DNA of 22,316 nt, taken from IMG/VR virus record IMGVR_UViG_3300042988_000982, positions 1-22,316 of that record. One strand, written 5' to 3'. This DNA comes from a virus. Shown one piece after another: positions 14,674-21,099 of this stretch (position 1 is its first letter; every line of letters begins with the position of its first letter). A program made the position numbers and the translations under genes. The notes beneath the pieces are model-generated. The model had not been told where the DNA came from, made no database searches, and saw only the letters and a program-made list of their open reading frames with translations.

Positions 14674-15161
14674 ATCTCCTCCTTCATGGCGCGGGTGGCT
14701 GCGGCGCATTCAGCCTTGATGTGCGTGTATTCTGTCCAATCGTCTGGACGGTCCATATTGGAAGGCTCCACAGCCTTCGCCGCCTCCTCTAGCACGTCAT
14801 TCCGCGCCGCTCTCAGCATCTCCAACGCCTCGCGCAGCTTGTCGCGCTCTGCCACTAGGGCTGCTTTCTCGGAGTTCAGCCGCTGAATAATCTGTGACGC
14901 TTGTAGTTCGCTCGGCGTCATGTAGTCATCGAAATCACTCATGGCTTTCTCCTGCGGTGGAAGGGGGAGGATGATGTAGTCTTTAGTGATGCCAAAATAT
15001 CGCTCCCGCTCCATCCCCGGCCACGCGGCCAGAGCGGCGCGGAGGACACGGCGGGCTTCAATGCTGTACAGTTCCCGGTCTGTCGCATATCTCCACATTG
15101 GCCCGGCGATTAACTCGGCAGCCGCCTCCACCACTGCTTGCGGTATGTCGATCTCAGCCAT
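14670..15161 (-). CDS. Hypothetical protein, possibly a fusion of two small genes
   Basis: The start at 15161 has an SD (AGGAG, 9 nt) and gives 163 residues; ATG 15179, overlapping the upstream stop as ATGA, would add six. The first half (IDIPQAVVEAAAELIAGPMWRYATDR...ARRVLRAALAAWPGM) resembles small phage proteins of unknown function. The second half begins at an internal ATG (14942) that also has a good SD (AGGAG, about 8 nt) and encodes a coiled coil (LNSEKAALVAERDKLREALEML). The two halves could be separate products or a fusion after loss of a stop codon. The gene overlaps its neighbours by ATGA. Confidence 0.6.
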   Translation of the reverse strand: MAEIDIPQAVVEAAAELIAGPMWRYATDRELYSIEARRVLRAALAAWPGMERERYFGITKDYIILPLPPQEKAMSDFDDYMTPSELQASQIIQRLNSEKAALVAERDKLREALEMLRAARNDVLEEAAKAVEPSNMDRPDDWTEYTHIKAECAAATRAMKEEI

Positions 15162-15175
15162 TGCCTTTTCTCCTG

Positions 15176-15391
15176 TCATTTCTCGCCCCGCCAGATTGCG
15201 TCACGGATGGCGTAGTCTTTGTTGGCTCCCCACGGGATCGCCCCCATAGACTCCCAGAAGGCATAATGCCGGGCGAGCTGCACCGACACCCACGCGGCGC
15301 GGGCGTGGCGAATGATGGGAAGCCGCTTCCACCAAACGGCGCGCGGATATTTGTCAATGAACTGCTTCATGTCATCGTCGTGGTCAGTCAT
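15176..15391 (-). CDS. Hypothetical small basic/aromatic protein
   Basis: ATG 15391 has an SD-like AAAGGA and gives 71 residues (DHDDDMKQFIDKYPRAVWWKR ... AIWRGEK) rich in Trp and Arg. The reading frame stays open upstream to 15484 and there encodes a hydrophobic stretch, so a longer membrane-anchored form is conceivable through TTG 15445 or a frameshift. No family is recognised. It follows a 191-nt gap after the integrase stop, where no clear leftward promoter was found. Confidence 0.5.
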   Translation of the reverse strand: MTDHDDDMKQFIDKYPRAVWWKRLPIIRHARAAWVSVQLARHYAFWESMGAIPWGANKDYAIRDAIWRGEK

Positions 15392-15582
15392 TGGATTCCT
15401 TTCTTGCATGGATTTTGCACGGATTAACACGACGACACACGCCAAAACCGGAACAAACCAAGCCCAATGTGCCGGATATGTTCGCTAAATGGGCCGTTTC
15501 CGTTGCTATTTTCAGCATGTTGCGGCCCTAGACTTGGGCCATCCGGTGTTGCCGCGATGGCCCTTTTTCCATTGTAACACAA
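15392..15582. other. 191-nt gap between integrase and small genes
   Basis: This gap holds a strong + strand terminator (15536-15568), another imperfect stem (GGGCCG 15491-15496 with CGGCCC 15523-15528) and a possible 44-residue leftward frame (15384-15518). It is the expected position for attP, 3' of int, but the core cannot be found without the host sequence. Confidence 0.4.
15536..15568 (+). terminator. Intrinsic terminator, + strand
   Basis: GGGCCATC (15536-15543) pairs perfectly with GATGGCCC (15556-15563), the loop adds an inner CGG/CCG pairing, and TTTTT follows at 15564-15568. The reverse strand lacks a U-tract, so it acts on rightward transcripts. No + strand gene ends nearer than 14272, over 1.2 kb upstream. 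Confidence 0.75.
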
Positions 15583-16557
15583 TCATTTTCCGGTTTCACC
15601 TGTTTTCCGCTGCAAGGGTTTTGCAAGGTTTCTCGAGAGCCCCCGCATGAACTCATGCACGTCCGTCAATTCGAGGTGCCCATAGGAGGAATCGACCACG
15701 GCGAGTTTCTTCCACCCGCCCGCCTCCTTTAAAGCCTTGATACTGCCGCCCGCTTTCAGAAACCGTGCGGCAAACGCATGGCGGCCTAGTTCGTGCCCGT
15801 CTCGATAGGGTAGGCCCGCCGCCGCGCTAATGCGCCTCAAGGCCCCACCAACCCCCTGGCTGGTGGTGTAGCCCCACCCGCCGGCCGGGTATGCCCACCC
15901 CTCGGGCAAGGGCACCATGCGGGATTCGCCATTCTTGGTTTTCCCGACATGGGCATAGCCGTCTCGAATGTCTGCCGGCGTCACCCGCAGGGCCTCGCCC
16001 GTGCGGAGCCCGGTATAGGTCATCAGCGTGATAAGCGCCGCTAGGCCATCGGGGAGGTGCGGGAGCAAGGCGGCGATGTGGGCGTCATCGGCCGGCGTGA
16101 TCTGGGGCTTGGCCTCGGCCCGCCGTTCAAGCATCGGCACCGCCGCGCCGGGGAGCCCGGCACGGGCCGCAGATCGCAGGACGGCGGTCATGGGGCCATA
16201 AACTTGCCTGTTGAGCGTGGACGCCTTGGCATCGGGATAGAGCGCCCGCGCGGCCGCATCCACGGCAACCTGTCCGATCTCGGGCAATGGCGTCTCTTTG
16301 AAATGGTCGAGCAACGGGGCCATGAACCGGGCTTGCCGCCCCTTGTTGAGATACAAAATCACGGCATCGGCAAAAGTGGCGGGGTGGACTCGCCCGAGCT
16401 TGGCGCTTTCGTAGACCTCGCGCTCCCGCTTGATGCGGTAGGCTTCGGCCTGACCCCGGTCACGAGTGCCCGTGCTTTCAAATATTGTGTGCCCGGCGAC
16501 GGTGCCCGTGATGATCCAGTTGGGCGACCTCTTGGGATACCTTTTGAGCCTGAGCAT
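15583..16557 (-). CDS. int: Tyrosine recombinase / phage integrase
   Basis: ATG 16557 gives 324 residues. The C-terminal catalytic domain has the tyrosine-recombinase residues: Arg185 in YTGLRTGEAL, a Lys near 206-208 in the β-hairpin, the box HELGRHAFAARFL (His255, Arg259, His260, with one extra residue relative to the usual HxxR), Trp282 in GGWKK and the probable nucleophile Tyr292 in SSYGHLEL. The N-terminus (LKRYPKRSPNWIITGT... STGTRDRGQAEAY) matches the arm-binding region of alphaproteobacterial integrases. It catalyses insertion and excision between attP and attB. The excisionase frame overlaps its start by about 200 nt, and the gene belongs to the leftward operon. Confidence 0.9.
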   Translation of the reverse strand: MLRLKRYPKRSPNWIITGTVAGHTIFESTGTRDRGQAEAYRIKREREVYESAKLGRVHPATFADAVILYLNKGRQARFMAPLLDHFKETPLPEIGQVAVDAAARALYPDAKASTLNRQVYGPMTAVLRSAARAGLPGAAVPMLERRAEAKPQITPADDAHIAALLPHLPDGLAALITLMTYTGLRTGEALRVTPADIRDGYAHVGKTKNGESRMVPLPEGWAYPAGGWGYTTSQGVGGALRRISAAAGLPYRDGHELGRHAFAARFLKAGGSIKALKEAGGWKKLAVVDSSYGHLELTDVHEFMRGLSRNLAKPLQRKTGETGK

Positions 16558-16724
16558 GTGAGAAACCCTAAAAATGCCGTGACCTGTTCCGGCGTGAAAC
16601 CTATGCCCCGGCCCAGCTTGCAGCAACACCCGGCCTCTTTGGCCTTGGCAATGATGCGTTTGAGCGATGGCCGGCGGCCCTCGGGGAACATTTCGCGCAC
16701 CTCCTCGGGACTATAGAGCCTCAT
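16359..16724 (-). CDS. Excisionase-like DNA-binding protein (overlaps int)
   Basis: ATG 16724 has a good SD (GGAGGT). Residues 1 to about 55 form a compact winged-HTH (MRLYSPEEVREMFPEGRRPS, IIAKAKEAG, GIGFTPEQVTAFLGFL) typical of recombination directionality factors found beside integrases. From about residue 57 the frame runs out of phase inside the integrase gene and encodes a Ser/Pro/Arg-rich tail to residue 121. Related annotated proteins often show a similar tail (PTGSSRAPSPG-like), so the overlap may be real, though such tails can be an annotation artefact. It should favour excision by bending attachment-site DNA. Confidence 0.65.
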   Translation of the reverse strand: MRLYSPEEVREMFPEGRRPSLKRIIAKAKEAGCCCKLGRGIGFTPEQVTAFLGFLTCSGSKGIPRGRPTGSSRAPSPGTQYLKARALVTGVRPKPTASSGSARSTKAPSSGESTPPLLPMP

Positions 16725-16739
16725 GCTACCTCCGGTGTG

Positions 16740-16883
16740 TCATGAAGCGGCATCCATGCCGAGAAGGATGGATGCAAGTAAAAACCAACCCCACCCTTCT
16801 ATTCCATAAAATGCCAGCACGCCCGCAAGCACGGCGCAGATAATAGGCAGCACGGCGGGGAAAAATCGTGTTGCAATGCTCAT
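16740..16883 (-). CDS. 47-residue membrane protein
   Basis: This short frame starts at ATG 16883, overlapping the GapR-like stop (ATGA), and ends 15 nt before the excisionase start. The peptide has two hydrophobic stretches ([22 protein letters not shown] and [14 protein letters not shown]) joined by a short loop. Coupling on the upstream side and the hydrophobic composition support it. Function is unknown. Confidence 0.6.
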   Translation of the reverse strand: MSIATRFFPAVLPIICAVLAGVLAFYGIEGWGWFLLASILLGMDAAS

Positions 16884-17170
16884 GCCGCCTTCACCCCGTC
16901 GCGTTCCATTGCCGCCTGTCCAAGCGGGAGATCGGCCAGCATGCCGAGCGCATCCATATAGAGCGCAAGCATGGATTCTTCCTCGGCACGCGCCGCCGCT
17001 TCCTTCTTGCGGAGCGCAATCACCTTGCGGAGAATCTTAGTGTCGAAACCGTTGGCCTTCGCCTCGGCATAGACCTCCTTGATGTCGCCCGAGATCGCGG
17101 CCTTGTCTTCTTCCAGGCGCTCGATTCTTTCCACCAGCGCCCTTAGCTGGCCGTTGGATTGCTGGCTCAT
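16880..17170 (-). CDS. gapR: GapR-like (DUF2312) DNA-binding protein
   Basis: The 96-residue protein matches GapR/DUF2312 along almost its whole length: [50 protein letters not shown], then an acidic helix ending in [17 protein letters not shown] (40-49) is a family hallmark. GapR is a small alphaproteobacterial nucleoid protein that clamps overtwisted DNA and assists chromosome replication. A phage copy could act on phage DNA replication or interfere with the host's own GapR. It is coupled by ATGA to both neighbours. Length is similar to the Caulobacter protein, with a slightly longer C-terminus. Confidence 0.88.
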   Translation of the reverse strand: MSQQSNGQLRALVERIERLEEDKAAISGDIKEVYAEAKANGFDTKILRKVIALRKKEAAARAEEESMLALYMDALGMLADLPLGQAAMERDGVKAA

Positions 17171-17352
17171 TCGTTGTCACCTTTCACTGTCATAACACAG
17201 GGGGGGAGGATGCGCGTGACGCGGCGTTCATTTTCGTCAGCCCATCCGCCGTCGAACTCGCGGAACATCGCGCGGCGGCGCTTCGCCTTCACATAGCCCC
17301 ATGCGGAAAGAACAAGGAGCAGGGCAAGCACGAATGTAACGGGGTCAATCAT
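17167..17352 (-). CDS. 61-residue single-TM protein
   Basis: It has an N-terminal hydrophobic segment ([17 protein letters not shown]) followed by a basic stretch ([12 protein letters not shown]) and a short cytosolic tail. By the positive-inside rule the tail is inside the cell. The stop overlaps the GapR-like start (ATGA), and its start lies 2 nt after the preceding gene's stop. No family is recognised. Confidence 0.55.
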   Translation of the reverse strand: MIDPVTFVLALLLVLSAWGYVKAKRRRAMFREFDGGWADENERRVTRILPPCVMTVKGDNE

Positions 17353-17354
17353 GG

Positions 17355-17609
17355 TTAGTGATCCTTGCTTGGGGGGATTGAGGGGCGGGCAAACTTGGCG
17401 AGGGTATCCAAAGCCTTTTTGGCCTCGTCAGATTCGCGGCGGCATCTATCGCAGGGATAAACGCGCACTGTGTTTGAAACCGAGTGCGCCCCGGTGGGCT
17501 CCCCGCTTGCATAGTGATCGTGTTGCTCATAGCCTACGCGAAGAATTTCTTTGCAGTCCGCGCAAATCAGCTTCATCACCACCATTCGCCGCGTGCAATC
17601 TTCAATCAT
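17355..17609 (-). CDS. Small zinc-finger-like protein
   Basis: ATG 17609 has an SD-like GAGG seven bases upstream and overlaps the HNH stop, giving 84 residues. Two CxxC pairs, CADC (16, 19) and CDRC (53, 56), suggest a single zinc-binding knuckle split by a His-rich loop (EQHDHY). Longer starts upstream lie inside the HNH gene and are not supported. It may bind nucleic acid; function unknown. Confidence 0.6.
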   Translation of the reverse strand: MIEDCTRRMVVMKLICADCKEILRVGYEQHDHYASGEPTGAHSVSNTVRVYPCDRCRRESDEAKKALDTLAKFARPSIPPSKDH

Positions 17610-17991
17610 CGGATGCCTCATTGAGTTTGAAATTGCGTTTCGGGAAACCGCGCGATTGAATCGGGCGCACGGACTTAGGCCATAGGCCCGCATGCTTGAG
17701 GCGCTGGCGGCGCTCTTTCGCGCGGGAAGCATTCTCGGCAACCGTCTTTTCGCGGTGCGCCTCAACCGTCACCAGTTGCAAATTTGCTTCACGATTCGAC
17801 CCGCCATCCTTGAGCGGCACGATATGATCGGCATGGGTTGTCTCCCCGGCGCGAATCTTCCGGCCCGAGATCGCGCACCGCCCGTGCTGCTTTAGAAAGA
17901 GGCGGTCAATCACGCTTTTCGGCGGTTTGGAGTCGGGCGTTTTCCCTATCCATTCCTCCACGCGGCGGCCTGTCAAAAGGAAATCAGCCAT
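17602..17991 (-). CDS. HNH endonuclease
   Basis: The 129-residue protein carries an HNH core: GRCAISG, THADHIVPLKDGGSNREANLQLV and HREKT (His53, Asp55, His56, Asn70, His79). The usual metal-binding CxxC before the core is reduced to Cys39 with Ser at the second position. Small HNH proteins occur in phage genomes as packaging-associated nucleases or as homing-type endonucleases. Here it sits in the early operon, away from terminase, so its role is unclear. It starts 8 nt inside the upstream winged-helix gene. Confidence 0.85.
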   Translation of the reverse strand: MADFLLTGRRVEEWIGKTPDSKPPKSVIDRLFLKQHGRCAISGRKIRAGETTHADHIVPLKDGGSNREANLQLVTVEAHREKTVAENASRAKERRQRLKHAGLWPKSVRPIQSRGFPKRNFKLNEASDD

Positions 17992-18313
17992 TGCGCGGCC
18001 CCCGGAACGTCATCACCGGATGCACGAAACGATATGTTGACGCCCCTGGCCGCTGCTCTGCGATCTCTAGCCATCCCCTTTCGACAAGGGATTGCACCCG
18101 CTTAAACATCGAGCCTTCCGAGGTGAGCATGCGCAGCCCCAATTCTCGGAAATTGATTCCGAATGGCCGGGCATTGGGGCGGTGCTTCACTAGCCAATTA
18201 TAGGTCAGGGCCATTTCTGGCGTCATGCCGTAGCGTGGCCGGCCGTCTTCCGGTTGCCCGAGCGGGAAGCCCGGCACGGTGCGAATGGCGTAGAATGCTA
18301 GGTCTTGGTTCAT
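17984..18313 (-). CDS. Winged-helix DNA-binding protein, possibly replication-related
   Basis: The 109-residue protein has a winged-helix layout: helices MTPEMALTYNWLVKHR and FRELGLRMLTSEGSMFKRVQSLVERGWL, then a hairpin-like EIAEQRPGASTYRFV. MarR-like and phage replication-initiator domains look like this. It is coupled (ATGA) to the DnaA-domain-IV-like gene upstream and overlaps the HNH gene, so the trio may share a function. DNA target and role are unknown. Confidence 0.6.
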   Translation of the reverse strand: MNQDLAFYAIRTVPGFPLGQPEDGRPRYGMTPEMALTYNWLVKHRPNARPFGINFRELGLRMLTSEGSMFKRVQSLVERGWLEIAEQRPGASTYRFVHPVMTFRGPRNG

Positions 18314-18669
18314 GATTCTAGCTCCTCGATGGTGATTCCGAGACGCTTGCAGACCTCGCGGAGCTTTGGCTTGTGCTTAGCAAGGCGGCGGTTAATCTGC
18401 GAAATGCCGTGTATCACCGTGCTATGGTGCCGATTGGCCATAAACATTCCGATTTCGCAGTAGGTGCGCGGCGTGGCGTGGCGGGCGATCCAGTAGACGG
18501 CATTGCGCGCGGTGACGTTGTGGGCAACACGGCGCTGGCTCATCAAGTCCATCTTGCCGATCAAGTAGACGGCGCAAACGGTCTCGAGAATCGCCATCAG
18601 TTTCGGCGCGCGGGCAACAAATGAAACGCCCTCCATCACCTCGGGTTGTGCCTCGGGGTCAAACGTCAT
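18310..18669 (-). CDS. Free-standing DnaA domain-IV-like DNA-binding protein
   Basis: The 119-residue protein resembles the C-terminal DNA-binding domain of DnaA without the ATPase part. The series VCAVYLIGKMDLMSQRR--HNVTARNAVYWIARHATPRTYCEIGMFMANRHHSTVIHGISQI follows the DnaA helix order, with R80-H-H-S-T-V85 at the place of the DnaA signature GRDHTTV. The usual Asp is replaced by His81. About 20 N-terminal residues have no counterpart and may be a linker. Such a domain would bind DnaA boxes and could mark a phage origin or compete with the host initiator. It is coupled to neighbours by ATGA overlaps. Confidence 0.8.
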   Translation of the reverse strand: MTFDPEAQPEVMEGVSFVARAPKLMAILETVCAVYLIGKMDLMSQRRVAHNVTARNAVYWIARHATPRTYCEIGMFMANRHHSTVIHGISQINRRLAKHKPKLREVCKRLGITIEELES

Positions 18670-19112
18670 GCTGCGGCCCTCGCTTCTGGTGATTGTGCCG
18701 GGTCAACGCCTGTCTGGGCATGAATCCAATGGAAAACCCGCTCGGCAACTTGCTGAAATTCCTTTTTCAACAGCGCCCGCCGTGCCATGCTTCGCGCGGT
18801 GTAGATCGTCACCACATCGCCGCGCGCAATGGCGATGCAGTAGGCATCCTTCATGCGGAAGGCGTTTGCGACATTCGGCGCGGCGGTTTTCGAGCCGCAA
18901 GCAATCGTGATGGCGTCACAATGGCCGATAGCAATGAGCGCATGTTTGCGAAGAATCTCCGCATTCGGGAACTGCTCCCGGTGTTCGTCCCTGAGATTGG
19001 CCCAAGCATCGCGGAGCGCCGCAAAAAACCTTCTCCGCATAGGATCGGCGCTCATATAGTCGCCGCCGATCTCACAACCGCAGTCAGGGCAATGGATCGC
19101 CTTGTCAGTCAT
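18666..19112 (-). CDS. Zn-ribbon-containing phage protein, unknown function
   Basis: The 148-residue protein starts with a short Cys cluster (HCPDCGC; C8, C11, C13). A conserved-looking block follows: MRRRFFAALRDAWANL, EQFPNAEILRKHALIAIGHCD, AYCIAIARGDVVTIYTARSM, FQQVAERVFHWIHAQTGVDPAQ. This second block resembles a protein type common in alphaproteobacterial prophages, located near recombination genes, with no known activity. ATGA overlaps join it to both neighbours. Confidence 0.6.
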   Translation of the reverse strand: MTDKAIHCPDCGCEIGGDYMSADPMRRRFFAALRDAWANLRDEHREQFPNAEILRKHALIAIGHCDAITIACGSKTAAPNVANAFRMKDAYCIAIARGDVVTIYTARSMARRALLKKEFQQVAERVFHWIHAQTGVDPAQSPEARAAA

Positions 19113-19438
19113 GTGCGGCCCTCCGCTTTAGCGATGGCCTGCACCAATCGCTCAAGTGCTGGGGTAACGTGTCCCAACCAATCAGTCACCGCGTCTGGCG
19201 GCATGTCATCGGTAAGATGATCACTTTCCCAATCTTCCAATCGAGCAAGTGCAAATGACGCATCGGAATACAGTTCCGGTGCAGCGGCTATGAGGCGGGC
19301 GTTGGCAAAGGCTTCGTTTTCGCTTCGGCCCTCAACGCTAATTGAACGTTTCGGTGCTACAGTAACAAACCAACCGCTTTTAGTTTCCGTTTCAACGAAG
19401 CCTTCAAAAAACCAAGGCCCCGGCGTGTGCTTGCTCAT
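19109..19438 (-). CDS. Conserved phage protein of the MSKHTPGPW type
   Basis: The 109-residue protein opens with MSKHTPGPWFFEG and contains NARLIAAAPELY, hallmarks of a very common small phage protein. It ends in AIAKAEGRT, also typical. Its function is unknown. The start overlaps the upstream stop by ATGA, and the gene sits two places after the annealing protein in the early operon. Confidence 0.75.
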   Translation of the reverse strand: MSKHTPGPWFFEGFVETETKSGWFVTVAPKRSISVEGRSENEAFANARLIAAAPELYSDASFALARLEDWESDHLTDDMPPDAVTDWLGHVTPALERLVQAIAKAEGRT

Positions 19439-19671
19439 TGGCCAGCCTCCAACCCATGCGACACCTCACGCGACACCCGCGCAAGTGACCTCTCGGGGAG
19501 GCAGAGATAACGGACCTCACCAACAAGCGCCTCTAGCTGCTCTTGGACTGCAAGCATTTCCTGGCGGGCAATCGCGGCATGGCCGGCGCAGCCTTGCAAT
19601 GACAGGCCATCGCGCTCGATGTACTGGCCGCCCGTGAGGAGGAATAATGCAACAAGGGAATAGGTGTTCAT
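19435..19671 (-). CDS. Small exported or membrane-associated protein
   Basis: ATG 19671 overlaps the annealing-protein stop (ATGA) and gives 78 residues. The start MNTYSLVALFLLTGGQYI looks like a short hydrophobic signal/anchor. The remainder has two cysteines (LQGCAGH, RYLCLPERS) and a helix (AIARQEMLAVQEQLEALV). A longer frame starting at 19779 would lie inside the preceding gene. The function is unknown. Confidence 0.5.
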   Translation of the reverse strand: MNTYSLVALFLLTGGQYIERDGLSLQGCAGHAAIARQEMLAVQEQLEALVGEVRYLCLPERSLARVSREVSHGLEAGQ

Positions 19672-20588
19672 TGCGCCATTTCCTTCTCGATGCGTTCGAT
19701 CTCGGTCTTGAGCGCCAAGGCATCGGACTTGTTGCGCGCCCAGAACTCTTGCAGCGGAATCCGGTTGAGATTTTTCCATTGCGAAACCTCATGCGGCTTC
19801 ATGCTGCGGAATCGGGACAGTATCATGTCGGTGGCCTTGCCGAGCGGGATGCGCTCCAACCCGTCGCCCATGTCAAAGAGAATGGCATCGACGCCCCCTA
19901 TCATGGTGAGGCGCTGCTCCACGTTGGCCTGTTCCGCAATCTCGGATGCGGTCAGGTCAAGAGTCTTGGCGCGGTCCAATTCCTCATCGGCATAGATGGC
20001 GCTCAAGTCTTCCGGCCATGCCCGGCGGATGGCTTGGGCCTCGGCGCACTTGCTCAACATCACGCGCGCCATCTTGCGCCAGTTGGCCTTGTTGGGGTCC
20101 AGTTGCGAGGTGCCATCCTTGCGGAACGAGCGGCGGCCGTTCTCGCCATCAACCCATTTCCCGCCCTCAACAATGGGGGCGAACTCATCCCAATAAGCAA
20201 TGGCGCTCACCTCATGCCATGCGCCATGCGAGAACTGGTAAACAGACACCTCGGCCGATACCAACCCGAGCGGGTTGCTTGCCTCGTTGACCAAGGCCGG
20301 GTCATAGGTGAAGCGCGGCGCGCGGTCATCGGGTCGATACTCTCCCGAGCGTTTCGCAACCGAGCGGAAACCGTCGATACCAACCACAATCGACATATTG
20401 CGGCGATCCGGCTTGTCCTTTGAAAAAATGAAGCAATAGATTTGCTTCCGTAGCGGATCGAGCCCGAGCGCGGTTGCCACGCTCAAAAACACGTTAAATT
20501 CATCCGGGCTACAATCCGGGTTCATGCGCTGAATTAGTGCAAGTTGGGCGGGGCGGAAACGGTCAGTGATGGCAACAACATTATTCAT
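19668..20588 (-). CDS. recT: Single-strand annealing recombinase, Bet/RecT family
   Basis: ATG 20588 gives 306 residues and follows the upstream stop by 4 nt with an AGGA SD. The family blocks are present: FLSVATALGLDPLRKQIYCF, NMSIVVGIDGFRSVAKRSGEY (the Bet/RecT β-core), W-DEFAPIVEGGKWVD, and NWRKMARVMLSKCAEAQAIRRAWPEDLSAIYADEE. It anneals complementary single strands during phage recombination, normally with a partner 5'-3' exonuclease; none was found in this window. The C-terminal ~100 residues (LTMIGGVDAILFDMGDGLERIPLG...) are less typical and may be a partner-binding region. Gp157 lies directly upstream, a frequent pairing. Confidence 0.9.
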   Translation of the reverse strand: MNNVVAITDRFRPAQLALIQRMNPDCSPDEFNVFLSVATALGLDPLRKQIYCFIFSKDKPDRRNMSIVVGIDGFRSVAKRSGEYRPDDRAPRFTYDPALVNEASNPLGLVSAEVSVYQFSHGAWHEVSAIAYWDEFAPIVEGGKWVDGENGRRSFRKDGTSQLDPNKANWRKMARVMLSKCAEAQAIRRAWPEDLSAIYADEELDRAKTLDLTASEIAEQANVEQRLTMIGGVDAILFDMGDGLERIPLGKATDMILSRFRSMKPHEVSQWKNLNRIPLQEFWARNKSDALALKTEIERIEKEMAQ

Positions 20589-20592
20589 CGGG

Positions 20593-21099
20593 TCACGTCC
20601 TGATTTGGATGGTTTCATTTCCGTTACTCATCTGCGCGCCGGGCACCTCGCGGCCTTCCTTGAGTGCATCGGCAACCGCTTTCCGGTCCAACTTGGGATC
20701 ACTAGGCTTCCAGAACTCGGAAGGAATGCTTGCCTCCTCCAAGATCAGGACGGCGGGCGGAACCGCCTTGCGGCTAATGGTGCCCGCTGGCGTCTCGACC
20801 TTGCGAATTTCACCCGCTTGCATCGCGGCCAGGATGGCAACGCGGCGCATGTCCACGCGCTTCTTGATGCGGTCGCGGCGGGCAACGAGCTTGTCAATCA
20901 GGTCGGTGATGCCCCCGGCCAGTGCGCCGTCGCTGGCGTTCTGCTCTGCCGCCATGCGGATCAACCCCTCAAGGTCGATTTCCCCTTCTATCGTGTCGGC
21001 AATGACTTCCTCGTCATCGCCCGCGATCTCGCGCAGTTGCTCTTTCAGAACATCCGCCGCCTGAGTGGCGCGGTGCAGCGCATAGTCGATGTTATCCAT
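20593..21099 (-). CDS. Gp157-family phage protein
   Basis: The 168-residue protein follows the Siphovirus Gp157 pattern: a helical start (DYALHRATQAADVLKEQL), a DDEEVIADTIEGEIDLEGLI acidic block, a helical middle (ITDLIDKLVARRDRIKKRVDMRRVAILAAMQ) and a C-terminal β-region (VETPAGTISRKAVPPAVLI, IPSEFWKP, LKEGREVPGAQM). The family accompanies phage recombination genes and has been linked to phage-resistance phenotypes in Streptococcus. Here it directly precedes the Bet/RecT gene, so it probably serves the same process. A possible 26-residue frame overlaps its start. Confidence 0.85.
   Translation of the reverse strand: MDNIDYALHRATQAADVLKEQLREIAGDDEEVIADTIEGEIDLEGLIRMAAEQNASDGALAGGITDLIDKLVARRDRIKKRVDMRRVAILAAMQAGEIRKVETPAGTISRKAVPPAVLILEEASIPSEFWKPSDPKLDRKAVADALKEGREVPGAQMSNGNETIQIRT

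Noticed and set aside
15509-15585. 24-codon frame starting on the integrase stop (ATGA)
   Set aside because: It runs through the terminator hairpin sequence, and the peptide shows no feature.
16057-16716. 219-codon + strand frame opposite integrase and excisionase
   Set aside because: Antisense shadow; no domain or ribosome site.
19647-20423. 258-codon + strand frame opposite the annealing protein
   Set aside because: The - strand frame has clear Bet/RecT motifs; the + frame has none.
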